A stretch of DNA of 64,000 bases from Halopelagius longus (GTDB lineage: Archaea; Halobacteriota; Halobacteria; Halobacteriales; Haloferacaceae). Under the pieces are notes generated by a model, which did no database searches, had not been told where the DNA came from, and saw only the letters and a list, made by a program, of their open reading frames with translations. The stretch is from positions 372,001 to 436,000 of the forward strand of contig NZ_FNKQ01000002.1 of the NCBI RefSeq assembly GCF_900100875.1, read 5' to 3'. This document shows, piece by piece, positions 8,483 through 16,798 of the stretch. Position 1 is the first letter of the stretch. Each line of letters starts with the position of its first letter. A program made the translations under genes and the position numbers.

Positions 8483-9631
8483 ATGGAACTTCTCGACGAC
8501 ACCGTCGTTCCGGAACACGCCCGAGACGTGAAACAGGAGGCGCGAGAGTTCGCGGAGGAGCACATCGCGCCGAACGCGCAGGAGTACTTCGACTCGGCGG
8601 AGTACCCCTGGGACATTCTGGAGGCGGGGATGGACGCCGGCTTGGTCGCCCAAGACATCGGCGAGGAGTACGGCGGACGCGGGTTCGACCTCCAGCAGAT
8701 TCTCGCCATCAACGAGGAGTTCTACCGCGCCGACGCCGGTATCGCCCTGACCCTGATGCTCGCGTCGTTCGGATGCGAGATAGTCGAACAGTACGGCACC
8801 GAGGACCAGAAGGAGGAGTACCTCCGCCCCGTGGCCGAGAACGACCAGATTTCGGGGCTGGCCGTCTCCGAACCGCAGACGGGGTCGGACATGGCCGGGA
8901 TGACGACGAAAGCCGAGAAGACCGACGAGGGGTACGTCCTCAACGGCGAGAAGTACTGGGTCGGAAACGCCGTCGAAGCCGACTGGCTCACCGTCTACGC
9001 GAAGACGGGCGAGGGCGAGGACCGCTACTCCAACTACTCGATGTTCATCGTCCCGACGGACGCCGAGGGCTACGAGGCAGAACACATCCCCGAGAAGATG
9101 GGCATGCGCGCCTCCAAGCAGGGACACATCGTCTTCGACGACTGCGTGGTGCCCGAGGAGAACCTCATCGGCACGGAGGGCGGCGGGTTCTACATGCTCG
9201 CGGAGTTCTTCAACCACGGGCGCGTCGTCGTCGGCGGCCACGGACTCGGACTCGCCGCGGCGGCCATAGAGGCGACGTACGAGTTCGTCCACGACAGGGA
9301 GGCGTTCGGGCGCAACATCGCCGACTTCCAAGCGACCCAACACACCCTCGCGGAGATGCGCATGGAGTTCGAAGCCGCGCGCGCACTCAACTGGCGCGCC
9401 GCCGAGAAAGTCCAGAACGGCGAGGACGCCGGGTTCTGGGCGGCGGCCTGTAAGACCAAATCCACCGAGACGGCGACGGACTGTTCCGAACGCGGGATGC
9501 AACTCCACGGCGGCCGCTCCATCCTCTCGGAACGCCGCATCGCCCGCGTCTTCCGCGACGCTCGCATCCCGGTCATCTACGAGGGCGCAAACGAGATTCA
9601 GCGCAACCTCATCTACCGGCAGTGGACCTGA
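8483..9631 (+). CDS. acd: Acyl-CoA dehydrogenase
   Basis: A 382-residue FAD enzyme that oxidises acyl-CoA to trans-2-enoyl-CoA. It has the usual N-terminal helical, central beta (SEPQTGSDMAGM; NGEKYWVGNA) and C-terminal helical domains. The signature GMQLHGGRS is near 333. Glu367 in IYEGANEIQ is in the position of the catalytic base of short/medium-chain enzymes. The start follows a well-spaced TATA box; an open frame runs further upstream but that part is non-coding. It follows the acyl-CoA ligase, so it probably serves beta-oxidation. Confidence 0.93.
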   Translation: MELLDDTVVPEHARDVKQEAREFAEEHIAPNAQEYFDSAEYPWDILEAGMDAGLVAQDIGEEYGGRGFDLQQILAINEEFYRADAGIALTLMLASFGCEIVEQYGTEDQKEEYLRPVAENDQISGLAVSEPQTGSDMAGMTTKAEKTDEGYVLNGEKYWVGNAVEADWLTVYAKTGEGEDRYSNYSMFIVPTDAEGYEAEHIPEKMGMRASKQGHIVFDDCVVPEENLIGTEGGGFYMLAEFFNHGRVVVGGHGLGLAAAAIEATYEFVHDREAFGRNIADFQATQHTLAEMRMEFEAARALNWRAAEKVQNGEDAGFWAAACKTKSTETATDCSERGMQLHGGRSILSERRIARVFRDARIPVIYEGANEIQRNLIYRQWT

Positions 9632-9742
9632 GGGCGGCCTGAACTCGCGTCTCCGTTCCCTTTTCGACTCGCACCGTCCTCCGGAGCGTCCGCTACCGTC
9701 TCGCCGACCAACAGTTATCCCTCGGGCAACCGAACCGCCGCC

Positions 9743-10549
9743 ATGGTCGACGCGAGCATCAGACTCCTCGACAGGGGGCGAGTCGTCGCCGACGCGGGGT
9801 TCGTCCTCGACGGGCACACGATGGGCACCGCGGCGAACCCGAACCCCGACCACGAGATGCGGGAGTTCGTCGTCTGGAGCGCGGTGATAGACCACCCCGA
9901 GGGGACGTACCTCTGGGACACGGGGTCGCACCCGGACGCCGGGGACGGGTACTGGCCCGACCCGTTGTACGCGACGTTCCAACACGTCGACGCCGACGAA
10001 CACCCCTTGGAGGACGATTTGGCGGCGGCGGGCTACTCCCCATCCGACGTCGACGCCGTGGTGACGAGTCACCTCCATCTCGACCACGCGGGCGGCCTCG
10101 CGGCGTTCGAGGGGACGGACGTGCCGGTGTACGTCCACGAGGACGAACTGAAGTACGCCTACTACTCCGCGAAGACGGACGAGGGCTCCATCGCCTACCT
10201 CGCCGACGACTTCGACCGGGACCTGAACTGGCGCGTCGTCCACCGGCACCGCCGCACCCTCGCGGAGGATTTCGAGTTGCTCCACCTGCCGGGGCACACC
10301 CCCGGCGTGATGGGCGCGCGAATCGACCTGCCGGAGGAGACGGTCCTCGTCGCGGGCGACGAGTGCTACGTAGACGAGAACTACGCCGGGGAGGTTCCCC
10401 TCGGGCCCGGCCTGCTTTGGTCCGAACGCGACTGGTTCGAGAGCCTTCGAACGCTGAAAGAGATAGCGCGCCGCACCGGCGCGGACGTACTGTACGGCCA
10501 CGACAAGCACCGGTTCGAGTCGTTCGGCGACGGCTGGAATCTGTCGTGA
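9743..10549 (+). CDS. Metallo-beta-lactamase-fold hydrolase, AHL-lactonase-like
   Basis: A 268-residue MBL-fold protein. The di-metal motif HLHLDH is at 110-115. A later His lies in the LPGHTPG loop (about 184), the bridging Asp in VAGDE, and the last His in YGHDKHRF near the C-terminus. The order and the region around HTPGVMG resemble N-acyl-homoserine-lactone lactonases (AttM/AiiA group). Haloarchaea carry many such proteins without proven quorum-quenching roles, so the real substrate may be another lactone or ester. It has no obvious operon partner. Confidence 0.75.
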   Translation: MVDASIRLLDRGRVVADAGFVLDGHTMGTAANPNPDHEMREFVVWSAVIDHPEGTYLWDTGSHPDAGDGYWPDPLYATFQHVDADEHPLEDDLAAAGYSPSDVDAVVTSHLHLDHAGGLAAFEGTDVPVYVHEDELKYAYYSAKTDEGSIAYLADDFDRDLNWRVVHRHRRTLAEDFELLHLPGHTPGVMGARIDLPEETVLVAGDECYVDENYAGEVPLGPGLLWSERDWFESLRTLKEIARRTGADVLYGHDKHRFESFGDGWNLS

Positions 10550-10852
10550 GTCCCGGAGTGAACGACGGACGGGGGCGAGACGTCCGAACGCCCCGCCCCC
10601 GAACTCCGTCGCCGCGTCGCACGAAGCACGCGACTCGTTTTGGGCGAACGCCGTCGACCCCCGCCGAGGACGCCAGATTCGACGGCGGAGTACCTGCGGT
10701 CCGACGTGGAGTACGAAGGCGACGACGAGGGCGTCCAGACGCCTCCATCGTAGTAAGTTTTCGCGTCCTTCAGGCGTCTCTACTCGTTCCCTAACGGCTT
10801 AGGCTGTCCATCTATCCTCCGAAGGCTTGTATACTGTAGTGAGGTATCAATC
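10550..10852. other. 303-base intergenic region without a secure gene
   Basis: The distal end holds a TATA-like TTGTATACT (about 10827-10835) for the zinc protein at 10853. A short frame ending at 10753 reads as an acidic peptide (EYLRSDVEYEGDDEGVQTPPS) with no convincing start codon; it may be a gene remnant. I see no RNA gene here. Confidence 0.4.
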
Positions 10853-11053
10853 ATGTCCAAAAGCAAATCGGGCCTCACCGAACTGACCGAGTACTGCGAC
10901 CGGTGTGACGCCCACACTCCCCACGAAGTCTCGATCACCCTCAAGACCGAGAGCTCGAAGCAGGTCAACCAAGAGTTCTCGCGGGAGCCTTACCGGGCGA
11001 CGAAGTGCGTCCACTGCGGTGAAGAGACGCTGCAGCGGATGAACGACGCCTGA
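10853..11053 (+). CDS. Small putative zinc-ribbon protein
   Basis: A 66-residue protein. A CxxC pair at Cys15/Cys18 and a second at Cys52/Cys55 (KCVHCGEE) give a four-cysteine zinc ribbon with a beta-hairpin between. The sequence looks like a widespread haloarchaeal family of unknown function (DUF7835-type, from memory). A TATA-like box about 22-26 bases upstream suggests a leaderless message. It precedes a receiver protein but is separated by about 125 bases, so no functional link is shown. Confidence 0.8.
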   Translation: MSKSKSGLTELTEYCDRCDAHTPHEVSITLKTESSKQVNQEFSREPYRATKCVHCGEETLQRMNDA

Positions 11054-11177
11054 CAACTCGATGGACGTTTCCGGGCTATCAGGTCGAACCGATTCCCCCG
11101 ACTCCGACCGCGACTGAACCTCCCATCTGCGACCCCGATTCGGTGACCGTCGCTTCCGCGACGGAGACTCCGCACGG

Positions 11178-11585
11178 ATGACCGACTCCCCCGACGGCAC
11201 GCCGACGGACGAACGAACTGTTCTCGTTGCGGACGACGAGGCCGCACTCACCGACAGCCTCGCCGTTTGGCTATCCGACGAGTACGCGGTCCGAACAGCG
11301 TACTCGGGCCGCGAAGCGATCGACGCCTACGACTCGACGGTCGACGCCGTCGTTCTCGACCGTCGGATGCCCGGTCTCTCGGGCGAACAGGTGTTCGAAC
11401 GACTGCGCGACCGACCGGGCGATACGCGAGTCGCGTTACTCACGGCGACCGACCCCGACTTTTCCCGCGAGGACGGCGACGCTCCCCAGTTCGACGAGTA
11501 TCTCACGAAACCGGCGACGAAAGAGGAGGTACTGGCGGCGGTCGAACGACTCCTCGAACGGTCGTCGCCGTCCCGTTCGGGGTGA
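11178..11585 (+). CDS. Stand-alone response-regulator receiver protein
   Basis: A 135-residue CheY-like receiver domain and nothing else. The acidic pocket is Asp19/Asp20 (VADDE), the phospho-acceptor Asp61 (VVLDRRMPG) and the conserved lysine Lys111 (LTKPAT). Its sequence is closely similar to the receiver of the large regulator encoded convergently 6 bases away, especially around the LDRRMP site. With no output domain it may act as a phosphate sink or through protein contacts. The cognate kinase could be the histidine kinase at 13.5-15.9 kb; this is inference from proximity. Confidence 0.85.
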   Translation: MTDSPDGTPTDERTVLVADDEAALTDSLAVWLSDEYAVRTAYSGREAIDAYDSTVDAVVLDRRMPGLSGEQVFERLRDRPGDTRVALLTATDPDFSREDGDAPQFDEYLTKPATKEEVLAAVERLLERSSPSRSG

Positions 11586-11591
11586 GTGCGG

Positions 11592-13367
11592 TCAGTCGCT
11601 CCGCGCGCGTTCGTCGCCCGCGTCGGGACTCGTCTCGTCGAAGAACGTCTCTATCAGTTTTCGCTCGCCCGAGCGCAGGTGCTCGTGGAACGTCGGCGCG
11701 GAGATGTCGAGCGACGCCGCCACCTCTTCGGCGGTGCTCCCCCGGGGCCACTCGAAGTAGCCCGAGACGAACGCCGTCTCCAACACGTCCCGCTGGCGGT
11801 CGGTGAGTTTGTTCTCCAGTTCGTGGCGGAACGCGTCCGTCGATTGGACCGAGCGCTCGACCTCTCGCTTGGCGACGACGCTGATTTCGGAGAACGAGCG
11901 CTGAACGGCGTCGATGAGCGCTCTGAGGTCGGCGTCGGGCGCGACGGTGGCGACGACGGTACCGTGGCCGTCGGTGACCGACAGCGTGTTCACGTCCGCC
12001 CCGAACGAGACGAACGTCACGAGCACCGCCGAGTCGGTTATCTCCCACTCGAACAGCGTCTCGGAACCGTTCTGCGTGACGATGCGGGCGCGTTCGACCG
12101 CCGGGTGCTTCGTCGCCTCCTCCAACAGCGACTCGCTGTCGACGCCGTCGGCGGCGACGTAGCAGGCGACGCTGTCGTTCGACTCCGGGGCGAACCCTTT
12201 CAGGGTGAGCGTCCCGCCGAGTCGCCGCGTCAGTTCGACGAACAGGTCGTCGTCGTCGTCGTGTTCGAACTCCAGTTCGACCGCCGTGTCGCCGTAGAGG
12301 AGTCGCTTCGACTCGGCGGCGTTGATGCCGTTGCCGATGCTCCGCCCGAGTTGTTCGAACACCTCGACGTGTTCCTCGAAGAACTCCGAGGGGCCGTCGG
12401 CGTAGACGACCAGCGCACCGTACGTCGTATCGCGGTACAGGACGGGGACGACGATGGCGGCGACGGGAGTCTCGGGGGCGTGCTCGGACGGGAACGCCGC
12501 CTCGCGGTGCTCGTCCGTGATTCGCTCGACGACCCTGACCGTCTTCGACTCGACGGCGTCGCGCACGAGGGGGCGCACCGTCTCGGAGAGGTCGCTCAGT
12601 CGGGCGGCGTCCACGCCGGCGGCGGCCCGGGAACTCACGTCGTCCATCGCTCGGTTGTAGCGGGCTATCCACGCGCCCCGATAGGACTCCTCGTCGGCCA
12701 CGGAGAGACAGACCGTCTCCTCTATCTCCTCGCGCGTCGTCGCGTCGACTATCGCTCGGTCCACCTGCCGCAACAGGTCGTTGACGTGGTGGAGGTGGTC
12801 GAGCTGTCGCTGGCGGAGCGCTATCTCGTCCGCGCGTTCGTCCCGGAGCGACTCGACGTGCGCGCGGAGCGATTCGAGCGTCTTTGGGTCCCGCAGTTCG
12901 TCGGCGTCCCGGCTCTCCAGTACCGTCTCGGTGGACTCCAACGCGAAGAACCGCTGGACCTCGTCTTCGAAGTTCGACCGGACGAGCAGTTCCTCGACCG
13001 TCTCTCGGACGTCCGTCTTGGTGACGGGCTTGACGAGGTAGTCGTCGAACTGCATGTCGACGATGTCGGTGTCGGGTTCGACGGCGGTCATCATCGCGAT
13101 GCGGCAGTCTAACCCGCGCTCCTCGATGGATTCGAGGACGTCGTCGCCGGAGACGGTCGGCATGCGCCTGTCGAGGAGGACGACGTCCACGGTTTCGTCC
13201 GCCGCGTCGAGGGCCTCCTGTCCGCCGTACGCGACGCGAACATCGTAGTCGTCGCGTAGCCAGTACTCGCACGTGTCCGCCAAGTCTTCGTCGTCGTCAA
13301 CGACGAGAACGACCGGCGTCGCCGATTGGTCTTCGCTCTCCGGACTCGGCGAACGCTTGGTGGACAT
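11592..13367 (-). CDS. Response regulator with HalX, GAF/Bat and HTH-10 domains
   Basis: A 591-residue transcription regulator. Domains in order: receiver (20-118; Asp66 acceptor in LLDRRMP, Lys113), HalX helical linker (about 118-185), GAF-like/bacterio-opsin-activator region (about 195-500), and a C-terminal HTH-10 DNA-binding domain (about 520-575; LTDRQRDVLETA start and STAEEVAASLDIS helices). This layout is typical of haloarchaeal Bat-like regulators that respond to redox, light or other cues. It is transcribed in the same direction as the upstream histidine kinase gene and converges on a receiver-only paralogue. Target genes are unknown. Confidence 0.88.
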   Translation of the reverse strand: MSTKRSPSPESEDQSATPVVLVVDDDEDLADTCEYWLRDDYDVRVAYGGQEALDAADETVDVVLLDRRMPTVSGDDVLESIEERGLDCRIAMMTAVEPDTDIVDMQFDDYLVKPVTKTDVRETVEELLVRSNFEDEVQRFFALESTETVLESRDADELRDPKTLESLRAHVESLRDERADEIALRQRQLDHLHHVNDLLRQVDRAIVDATTREEIEETVCLSVADEESYRGAWIARYNRAMDDVSSRAAAGVDAARLSDLSETVRPLVRDAVESKTVRVVERITDEHREAAFPSEHAPETPVAAIVVPVLYRDTTYGALVVYADGPSEFFEEHVEVFEQLGRSIGNGINAAESKRLLYGDTAVELEFEHDDDDDLFVELTRRLGGTLTLKGFAPESNDSVACYVAADGVDSESLLEEATKHPAVERARIVTQNGSETLFEWEITDSAVLVTFVSFGADVNTLSVTDGHGTVVATVAPDADLRALIDAVQRSFSEISVVAKREVERSVQSTDAFRHELENKLTDRQRDVLETAFVSGYFEWPRGSTAEEVAASLDISAPTFHEHLRSGERKLIETFFDETSPDAGDERARSD

Positions 13368-13532
13368 CAGATACAGTAGCCACTCCCCCTACGAGTAAAT
13401 ATCTGGCCATAAATCGAACAGAGTTTATCGGCTGACTGTCTGTCTCCCGTGAGAGAACGTCGCCGCCGACCCGCGAGTTTTCGAGCGTCGTAAACGGGAC
13501 GTACGGGCGCCAGATTGGCGCTCAGCGACGGT

Positions 13533-15878
13533 TCAGGCTGTCGGGAGCGACACCGTAAACACCGCGCCTTCGGGGTCGTTGTCCCCGACGGTGATGGTGC
13601 CGCCGTAACAGTCTATCAGTTCTTTCACGAGGAAGAGACCGAACCCGCCGCCGGGCGTCGAGAGTTCTTCGACGCTCTTGTCGACGATTCGCTCCTTGGC
13701 CTCGTCCGAAACGCCCGGGCCGTTGTCGGCGACGCGAACTTCGACGTACTCCTCGCCGGGGGCGACCGACACCGTCACCCGAGGTTCGTCTTTATCGTTG
13801 TGCTGGACGGCGTTCGTCAGGAGGTGTTCGAACACCGTCGAGAGGAGTTCGTCGGCCATCACCTCCACCTCGGGGATGGGACCGTCGGTGGCGACGGTGG
13901 CGCGGTCGTACTCGTCGTCTATCGCCTCCAGTTCGTGTGCGAGCGTCGAGCCGAGTTCGACCGGTTCGAGGTTGTGCGACTCCTGTCCGACCGCCCGCGT
14001 GAACGACCGCATCGTCTCTACGAGGTCCGCCATCTCCTCGACCCGGTCGCGGAGCGTTTCGAGGTGCGTCTGGCCGTCTTCGGGGACGAAGTCGCCGAGG
14101 ATGTCGGCCCGCGCGCTCACGACGTTCAGCCCGTTGAGGAGGTTGTGCCTGAGGACGCGGTTGACGAACTCGATTCGCTCGCGTTCGCGCCGCAGTTCGT
14201 GTTCCCGCCGCTTTCGCTCCGTGATGTCGCGCCCTTCGAGGACGAGAAGCACCACCTCGCCCGTCTCGTCGGTCACTGGCGTGATGGAGACGTCGACGGT
14301 CGCCTCGTTTTCGCTGTCCGGCGCGCCCGCGTTCGTCTCGAACCGGACGAACTCGCCGGCGGCGGCCCACCTGATGGCGTCGCGCAGTCCGGCCACCTCG
14401 TCGTCTCCCCCCCACCACGGAACCTCCCAGAAGGGGTGGCCGATGAGGTCGTCGCGGTCCGTCGCGGCGAACTGCACCGCCGCGTCGTTCACCTTGACGA
14501 CGGTTCCGTCGGGTTCCAACAGGCCCATGAACTGGAACGTCTTGTTGAACACCGCCTCCAGACGGCGTTCGCGGCGCTTCCGGTCGGTCATGTCGCGGAC
14601 GACTTTGATGTACCCGCGGAGGTTCCCCTCCTCGTCGGTCAGCGCCGTGATGGCGACGGACGCCCAGAACCGCGACCCGTCCTTCCGGACGCGCCACCCC
14701 TCGTGGTTGGCCTGCCCCTCCTCGGCGGCGCGTTCGAGCAGTTCCGCCGGGAGGTCCTCCTCCCTGTACTCTTCGGGGTAGAACGTCGAGAAGTGCCGAC
14801 CGAGTATCTCGTGTTCCTCGTAGCCCTTTATCTCCTCGGCGCCGCGGTTCCAACTCGCGACGTGGCCCTCGGCGTCCAGACGGAAGATGGCGTACTCCTC
14901 TACGTCCTTCACCAACGCGGAGAACTCCTCGCGGCGGCGGCGCAGTTCGCGTTCGCGCTCCCGCCGTTCCACCGTGTGGACGGCGTGAGCCACGGTGTCC
15001 GCCAGCCTGTCTAACGGTCCGGCGTCGTCGCGCGGTTCGGCGAACGCGTTCTCGCGTCCGGCGTACAGGCCGAGGATGCCGTACGTCCGGTCGTCGTACC
15101 GCAACGGGAGGCAGGCACAGGAGCGGTACCCGCGTTCGAGTGCGGCCTCGCGCCACGGTTCGAACTCCGGGTCCGTCTCGATGCTGTGCGACACCTGCAC
15201 CTCGCCGGTGGTCGCCGCGCGCCCCGCCGGGCCCCGCCCCGTCTCGGAGTCGTCGGCGGTGATGGTCACCTCGTCGAGGTAGCCGTCCTCGTGTCCGGCC
15301 CACGCCGAGGGGATGAGTTCCTCGCCCGACCCCTCGAAGCGCCCGGCCCACGCGAACCGAAGCGACGTCGTCTCGACGAGGCGGCTACACACCATCTGCT
15401 CGATGTGGGTCCGAGATACCGCCTCCTCCGTCGCGTTGCTGACGTCGGCGACGACGTGGGTGAACGTCTCGAGCAGGTCGAGTCGGTCGCGTTGGACCTC
15501 TATCCGCCGCTCCCGTTCGCGTTGCGCCGTCACGTCCCGGAAGTAGACGGTAAGTCCCGTCTCGGAGGGGAACGCGTTCACCTCGAACCACGTCTCGAGG
15601 GGGGCGTAGTACTCGGTGAACGTCACCTCCTCCATCTCCCGTAGCGCGCGTTCGTACTGTCGCTGGAACTCCGTCCCCGTCGCGCCGGGGAACTCCTCCC
15701 AGACGACCGACCCGAGGAGGTCGGACTCGTCGCGTTCGAGCAACCGCTGGGCCTTCTCGTTCAGGTAGGTGAACCGAAACTCCGAGTCGAGGGCGAAGAC
15801 GGCGTCCGACACTCGGTCGAGGTGTTCACGGACGTCCGTATCGAGGCGTCTCTCCGGGTCGTTTCGAGAATCTTCCAT
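13533..15878 (-). CDS. PAS/GAF sensor histidine kinase
   Basis: A 781-residue soluble kinase with no membrane segment. Domains: PAS (about 15-120), GAF (about 130-295), PAS (about 310-425), PAS (about 430-550), then the phospho-acceptor helix with RHNLLNGLN (His near 578) and an ATPase domain with N-box LLTNAVQHND (Asn near 689), DNGPG and GGGFGLFLV. The HNLLNG form of the H-box is the usual haloarchaeal one. The start is the ATG at 15878; a GC-rich upstream extension is unlikely. It lies 165 bases from the HTH-10 regulator gene, same strand, and likely phosphorylates it or the receiver protein. Confidence 0.9.
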   Translation of the reverse strand: MEDSRNDPERRLDTDVREHLDRVSDAVFALDSEFRFTYLNEKAQRLLERDESDLLGSVVWEEFPGATGTEFQRQYERALREMEEVTFTEYYAPLETWFEVNAFPSETGLTVYFRDVTAQRERERRIEVQRDRLDLLETFTHVVADVSNATEEAVSRTHIEQMVCSRLVETTSLRFAWAGRFEGSGEELIPSAWAGHEDGYLDEVTITADDSETGRGPAGRAATTGEVQVSHSIETDPEFEPWREAALERGYRSCACLPLRYDDRTYGILGLYAGRENAFAEPRDDAGPLDRLADTVAHAVHTVERRERERELRRRREEFSALVKDVEEYAIFRLDAEGHVASWNRGAEEIKGYEEHEILGRHFSTFYPEEYREEDLPAELLERAAEEGQANHEGWRVRKDGSRFWASVAITALTDEEGNLRGYIKVVRDMTDRKRRERRLEAVFNKTFQFMGLLEPDGTVVKVNDAAVQFAATDRDDLIGHPFWEVPWWGGDDEVAGLRDAIRWAAAGEFVRFETNAGAPDSENEATVDVSITPVTDETGEVVLLVLEGRDITERKRREHELRRERERIEFVNRVLRHNLLNGLNVVSARADILGDFVPEDGQTHLETLRDRVEEMADLVETMRSFTRAVGQESHNLEPVELGSTLAHELEAIDDEYDRATVATDGPIPEVEVMADELLSTVFEHLLTNAVQHNDKDEPRVTVSVAPGEEYVEVRVADNGPGVSDEAKERIVDKSVEELSTPGGGFGLFLVKELIDCYGGTITVGDNDPEGAVFTVSLPTA

Positions 15879-16084
15879 GGTTCTTCGGCGGCGACGTTCG
15901 CACGCACCGTCGTCCATCGAAAGACGAGGGCAGAGGCATTTACCGCTTTCCCCGCATCCGACGAGAGCCCTAACGACGTAGGCATCCGACTTACCGGAAA
16001 CTCCGCCGTCGATACGAACGAGTATGTTCGTCAGATCGACCCCCGACGACGCACTGGTCGTACGAGCGACGGTTACGACGCTTC

Positions 16085-16091
16085 GGGAGGT
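16085..16091 (+). promoter_or_regulatory. Shine-Dalgarno-like site deciding a GTG start
   Basis: GGGAGGT lies about 8 bases before the GTG at 16100, supporting initiation there for a 52-residue zinc protein. Confidence 0.45.
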
Positions 16092-16099
16092 GCCTCACC

Positions 16100-16258
16100 G
16101 TGCCTGAGTGCCAGAACTGCGGGTCGTTCGTGACGCAGAACTACGTCAGGGTGTTCGCGCCGCAGGACAACGACGACCCGCGCGTCTGTCCCCACTGCGA
16201 GGACATGATGCGCGACGGGTCGGACGTCCGCGAGGCGCGGTCCAAGCGGGTGACGTAA
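16100..16258 (+). CDS. 52-residue zinc-finger protein (DUF7563-like)
   Basis: A short protein with CxxC at Cys4/Cys7 (ECQNCGSF) and Cys30/Cys33 (VCPHCEDM), forming a likely treble-clef or ribbon zinc site. The central VRVFAP segment and the basic DVREARSKR end match a family I recall across haloarchaea (DUF7563-type; from memory). It starts with GTG, preceded by a strong GGAGGT site. The function is unknown; such mini zinc proteins are common and sometimes influence stress or biofilm phenotypes in haloarchaea. Confidence 0.82.
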   Translation: MPECQNCGSFVTQNYVRVFAPQDNDDPRVCPHCEDMMRDGSDVREARSKRVT

Positions 16259-16421
16259 CGGACGACGACGACGCGCGGACCTCCCGCCGCGCCGAACTGT
16301 TCTTCCCCCTTTCGTTGCGCGCAACCTCCCCCCTATTGTAACGATCTCGGAGCCCCAAATTTCGCGTCTGATTGCACGAAGCGGGCATCTTACCTGTGTT
16401 GAGCACGTACGTGTACATCCG

Positions 16422-16691
16422 ATGAAGAAGAACGAACTGGTCCACTATCACGCCCTGCTCAGGGAGATATCCACGGACTTCGCGGACCGGGGCATCGTCA
16501 CGCGCGACGACTTCGACGAGTACAGGCGACTCGACGTGTCGCCGGTGGCGCTTCGAGCGTCGCGCGACGACCACGAGGAGGCGGTCCTGCTGCTGGCCGA
16601 GGTTCTCTCTCGCGCCGCGGAGCGGTCCACCGACGAGGCGACTCCGGGCACCGAGTCGTCCGCCGACGAGCGTCCCGTTCCCTCCTGGTGA
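16422..16691 (+). CDS. UPF0058 family protein
   Basis: An 89-residue acidic helical protein beginning MKKNELVHYHALLREI, the usual start of the UPF0058 family. The core (1-65) is followed by a Ser/Glu/Asp-rich disordered tail. Function is unknown. It lies about 105 bases before the MutS-like ATPase gene on the same strand. A CACGTACGTG palindrome sits about 25 bases upstream of the start. Confidence 0.85.
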   Translation: MKKNELVHYHALLREISTDFADRGIVTRDDFDEYRRLDVSPVALRASRDDHEEAVLLLAEVLSRAAERSTDEATPGTESSADERPVPSW

Positions 16692-16798
16692 GGCCTCTTC
16701 TCCGCCGTTTCGGCCGGGTAGTGGCGACGCCGTCCATCGCGCGACCAGTTCCGCCGCGGACGGGCAACCTACAAGACCCGGCCCGAGTAGTTCTGGAT

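Noticed and set aside
10676-10753. Short acidic peptide frame before the zinc protein
   Set aside because: No convincing start codon or ribosome site; kept only as a note under the intergenic region.
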